The translations under genes were made by a program, and so were the position numbers. A stretch of DNA of 64,000 nt from contig NC_039510.1 in NCBI RefSeq assembly GCF_003672135.1, positions 15,066,001 to 15,130,000 of the forward strand, written 5' to 3'. Positions within the stretch are counted from its first letter, which is position 1. Each line of letters opens with the position of its first letter. The notes under the pieces were generated by a model. It was not told where the DNA came from, did no database searches, and saw only the letters and a program-made list of their open reading frames with translations. Shown one piece after another: positions 61,036 to 64,000 of this stretch. The stretch comes from Ooceraea biroi (lineage: Eukaryota; Arthropoda; Insecta; Hymenoptera; Formicidae).

Positions 61036-63543
61036 AATTCTTGGCATTTTCCGCGCGACCGATATCAAACTGAACGAGTCGGCAAGTTGGACACGTGCAG
61101 TCAAGAATATTTCGAAGAGACCACTTTTGATTTAGAAAGAAATCTCTTTTTCATTTCGTTTTCCATACTACTCTATTAGCTCTCTATTCACACGCAAAAT
61201 TAAATACCTTAGTAAATAAATTCACACACACACACTCGTCATAAATAAATTCTTTTGCCCTATCAAAGTTTTCTGTTGAGAAGCTACGTCTTCAAATTGA
61301 ACAGAAAATTCGTAACAGATGGTAAACAGAGGTTCCTTGGAGCGGCTTGTAGAAAAGTTGCGTTATGTCAATTCTAGCTCACTTGCTACTTTGGACGGTG
61401 GTATGGTAGCAAATGTGCACTTTCTGTAAAGACCAAGCTGCGAGCACAATCGTATATACGTTATCTCTTTCCGCAACTTCCTGGCGGCAGAACTTTTCAT
61501 CATGATCAAGGATGTTGACCTTTTTCTGAAGTCTGGATAGAGAAAGACGAGTATGCTTCTTGTGGCGTTCTCGCGTAGCCACAGCGTAACCAACTTGGCC
61601 ATTATTATCCGTTGTTGTCTACTTCCGCCTACTATATCTACTTCCAAGTGTTTCCGGACCGTTACTAATTTCTAAAAACTGGAACATTGCCAGCGTTGAA
61701 ATCTTCTACACGATACACTTTTAAAGAGAATTTACTTTCTTCGTACATACGGCGTGTTCTTTAATTGCGGTCGCATCTTTGTCGAAGAGAGAAACAGCAG
61801 AGGACGAAACGAAACTCCTTTATTAATTCTTTTAGCACTCGTTTCGTAAATATGATACTATATGATTTACGTTACAGTAAAATATCTGTCGCAATTTATA
61901 ACATGATTATTTGACGAGTTAAATCAGTTATATTTTACATCGCTTTTGTATTCCATTTATTACGTGTTTTGTTCATGTACTCTTGCTTTTCTGTAGACAT
62001 ATATTAAAATTTACGAAATTTCCTCCGTAAATATGAAAATGGAGGAAAAAAGAGAAATGAAAGGAAGAGAGAGTTATATTGAAAAAGAATACTATATACA
62101 TATAAACTACTATATATGGGAAATGGTTTTCTTTTTGAGAGTTTAATTCTATATCAAGGAAACTATTAATAAATTTTTTTTAAACTATTCATAAACTTGT
62201 CCGTACATTCTTTTATTAAACGCTCTTTTCTGTTTCGTGAAATCATTCTCTATATTTGAATCTTTTATTCTTAAAAATAACGGATGACGTCTGTTTCGTT
62301 GGTTATTTTCGGATTTGGAAATTTTAGTTTGCAGTGGAATATAGGGTATTAGCTGTCTCAACTCTTAATTAGCGAAGTTAACGTTCTTCACCGAAACCAT
62401 CCGACAGTCTACATTTGCAAGTCTTCTACGTTGACAAAACGTAAAGACAAACGTTGAGATTTTACAACTCTTCTCTGACATATACCAAGAAACATCATTT
62501 CCAAAAGTTATCTTTTTTAACTATTTTAATATGCAAGAGTATAGAGACAGATTTATTTTATTAATTATTTATTCTTTTTCATAAAAAATTATATGTCTGG
62601 ACACACAAATGATATCACATATTGTTTTCTCAATACCGACGATCCTAAACGCTAAATTCGTGTTAACGACGTATATTACTGCGAAAATAACGACCTTGAG
62701 AATGCTTAATTAATCTTTACACAACTAATCTGGCTATAATGTAGCATCGTATCCGCAATCCCCCTTTCAACGATCGCATAATGCTAGTTCATCAATAAGT
62801 CTCGTCACCAAGGAAACGGCATAATTCCATGGGGAGCATTTATTATCCGGACAGTATAATTAATTTCTCGGTATATGAATTAATGTAAGAGTCCCCGATC
62901 GTACATCATCGCCATCACAAAGCTCTCTTCAACAGTCTTCGGACATGAAAAGTTCCAAGTTTCATGGTTAAATAGAATTCTAAGTGTCGTATAATCAAGT
63001 TTTCTATATTGCTAAGTAAGACTTCGATTACTGAAGTACAAAATTGGAAAATAAAATATTGGAGACATGTACATCCAGGAATTCTTGTATGTAGGAATGT
63101 AAATTCTTCTCTCAAGATTATATCTGGATAAATACAAATATAATATCAATATATTTATAATATATTTTTAATACTCTTTTTTTTGATAGCTCAACGTGCA
63201 ATCCTTATGCAAATAGGAACCCATAACCAATACACTATCGGGAAAATCGAGACTTAATTGAAGCAAATTTAATGCAAATTGCGGAGCAGAATCCTATGAT
63301 CTCTCCCATCGAATGTTTGCCGAAGCAAGATCGACTTTCTCGTCGAATTCGTCAAAGAGTCGAGAGACATTGGGCGATACACTGTAACGACAAAGCTACA
63401 AAGGCAATCTCAAATATACGACTCCCGCACCACTGTGTGTATTCATTTACGAACGTCAAATAACACTACTCGGGAACGAAGTAGGAAGAAAGCGAATGCA
63501 AAAGTGCTCGAGGCTCAGCTGGAGACAAAGGTCTCATACTCAC
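61036..63543. other. non-coding, no gene recognised
   Basis: AT-rich. A minus-strand segment at 61379-61610 is open in two frames and reads protein-like in places (RLSLSRLQKKVNILDHDEKF), but no acceptor fits and no family is recognised. The probable intron of the exon at 63544 lies here. Confidence 0.35.
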
Positions 63544-63615
63544 CTTTTCGAAAACGTATCCGTCTGCGTCGAGTTGCAACCCCCGTACACCCTCTTCTGC
63601 TTTATCCACCCTCAT
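63544..63615 (-). CDS. possible first coding exon of a minus-strand gene
   Basis: ATG at 63615 opens 24 codons ending at a consensus donor (GAAAAG|GTGAGT, phase 0). The peptide includes MRVDKAEEGVRGLQLDADGY. Upstream of it, in minus-strand sense, lies CpG-rich DNA fit for a promoter. The downstream exons were not identified, so the protein is unknown. Confidence 0.4.
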
Positions 63616-63639
63616 CCCTTGCCGTCGATAGATCTCACT

Positions 63640-63930
63640 AGGAGGAAAGTCCTGAATTCTCGTGAGGCTCTCCCGCCGTGGAGTCACTCTCTCGAGAATT
63701 CCGACCGATCGAACGTGCGGGGTACTCGAAGCGCGGTACTCGCGTCGCATCGCGTGGCGTCGCGACGCCCCGCATCGTCGATGGAGAGAGGACGACGCGA
63801 CGCCATCAGCGGTGAGAAAAAAAGCTGCTATCGGCGATGCCTTGGTGCCATTTGCTCGCATGAGGGCGCCGAAGCGCCATTGGAACCGTTGGTTGGAGCG
63901 GGCTTATTAGAATTTTTCGTTTGAGATATC
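63640..63930. promoter_or_regulatory. CpG-rich island at the right edge
   Basis: CpG-dense DNA (GCGTCGCGACGC-type motifs) between a minus-strand start (63615) and a possible plus-strand start (63976). It could act as a shared divergent promoter; this is inference. Confidence 0.35.
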
Positions 63931-63975
63931 CACTTAATTGACGCCAACGTCAAGGGATGGAACAAAGGGTGGAAG

Positions 63976-64000
63976 ATGGCCGAAGAGGGGTTAGCGGCGC
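63976..64000 (+). CDS. possible start of a plus-strand gene, cut by the window edge
   Basis: ATG in strong context (GGAAGATGGCC) followed by MAEEGLAA and still open at the last base. An upstream in-frame alternative is not evident. The frame is too short for any identification. Confidence 0.25.

Noticed and set aside
60326..61104. Ala/Val-, Pro- and Ser-rich frames on both strands
   Set aside because: Triplet-repeat and GC composition opens all frames; no conserved domain or splice pattern.
63466..63861. 131-codon minus-strand frame covering the whole CpG island
   Set aside because: Only the last 24 codons before the consensus donor (from ATG 63615) look like coding sequence. The upstream part is GC-rich and lacks an ATG in context.

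Overview
The window looks like nuclear DNA of a hymenopteran insect, most likely an ant. Coding exons are small and lie far apart in AT-rich introns. CpG is plentiful in short GC-rich islands. The transposon relics are of insect type (DUF4817/mariner-like, pogo-like, TTAA foldback). Species assignment is inference. There is no bacterial gene organisation, CRISPR array or recognisable tRNA or rRNA.

Left part (1-30.6 kb), mostly minus strand. A TTAA-flanked foldback element lies at 566-1292. A three-exon gene at 2639-4439 encodes a selenophosphate-synthetase-like protein of about 408 aa that has lost the residues normally needed for catalysis. An unidentified spliced exon lies just upstream of it (4663-5336). 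A pogo-like relic occupies 10521-11450. Three phase-compatible exons at 24.7, 18.9 and 15.2 kb encode the N-terminal part of the kinesin adaptor milton/TRAK. Its remaining exons are not visible down to position 1, so the selenophosphate-synthetase-like gene may be nested in a large milton intron. The milton introns carry two partial copies of one DUF4817/DDE transposon family, an 83-bp-arm inverted repeat and a 173-bp palindrome. A possible Ly6-type terminal exon lies at 29.4-29.6 kb.

Middle part (31.4-53 kb), plus strand. Two neighbouring elements with related CAGCACA-type ends (31425-31811 and 31959-32733) precede a BTB/POZ transcription-factor gene. Its five common exons (33.87-36.14 kb) all feed a phase-1 donor. 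At least four alternative 3' ends fit that donor: two C2H2 fingers with a Gln-rich tail (37536), one C2H2 finger (45617), an AT-hook plus BEN domain over three exons (46911-47852), and a basic finger-less tail (48103). A fifth is possible at 52869. One promoter region and one BTB dimerisation module would thus be paired with different DNA-binding modules, as in lola, broad and mod(mdg4).

Right part (53-64 kb) is mostly non-coding, with GC-rich islands at 58.3-58.7, 60.3-61.0 and 63.5-64.0 kb that look like 5' untranslated or promoter regions. A short minus-strand first coding exon (63544-63615) and a possible plus-strand start at 63976 flank the last island.
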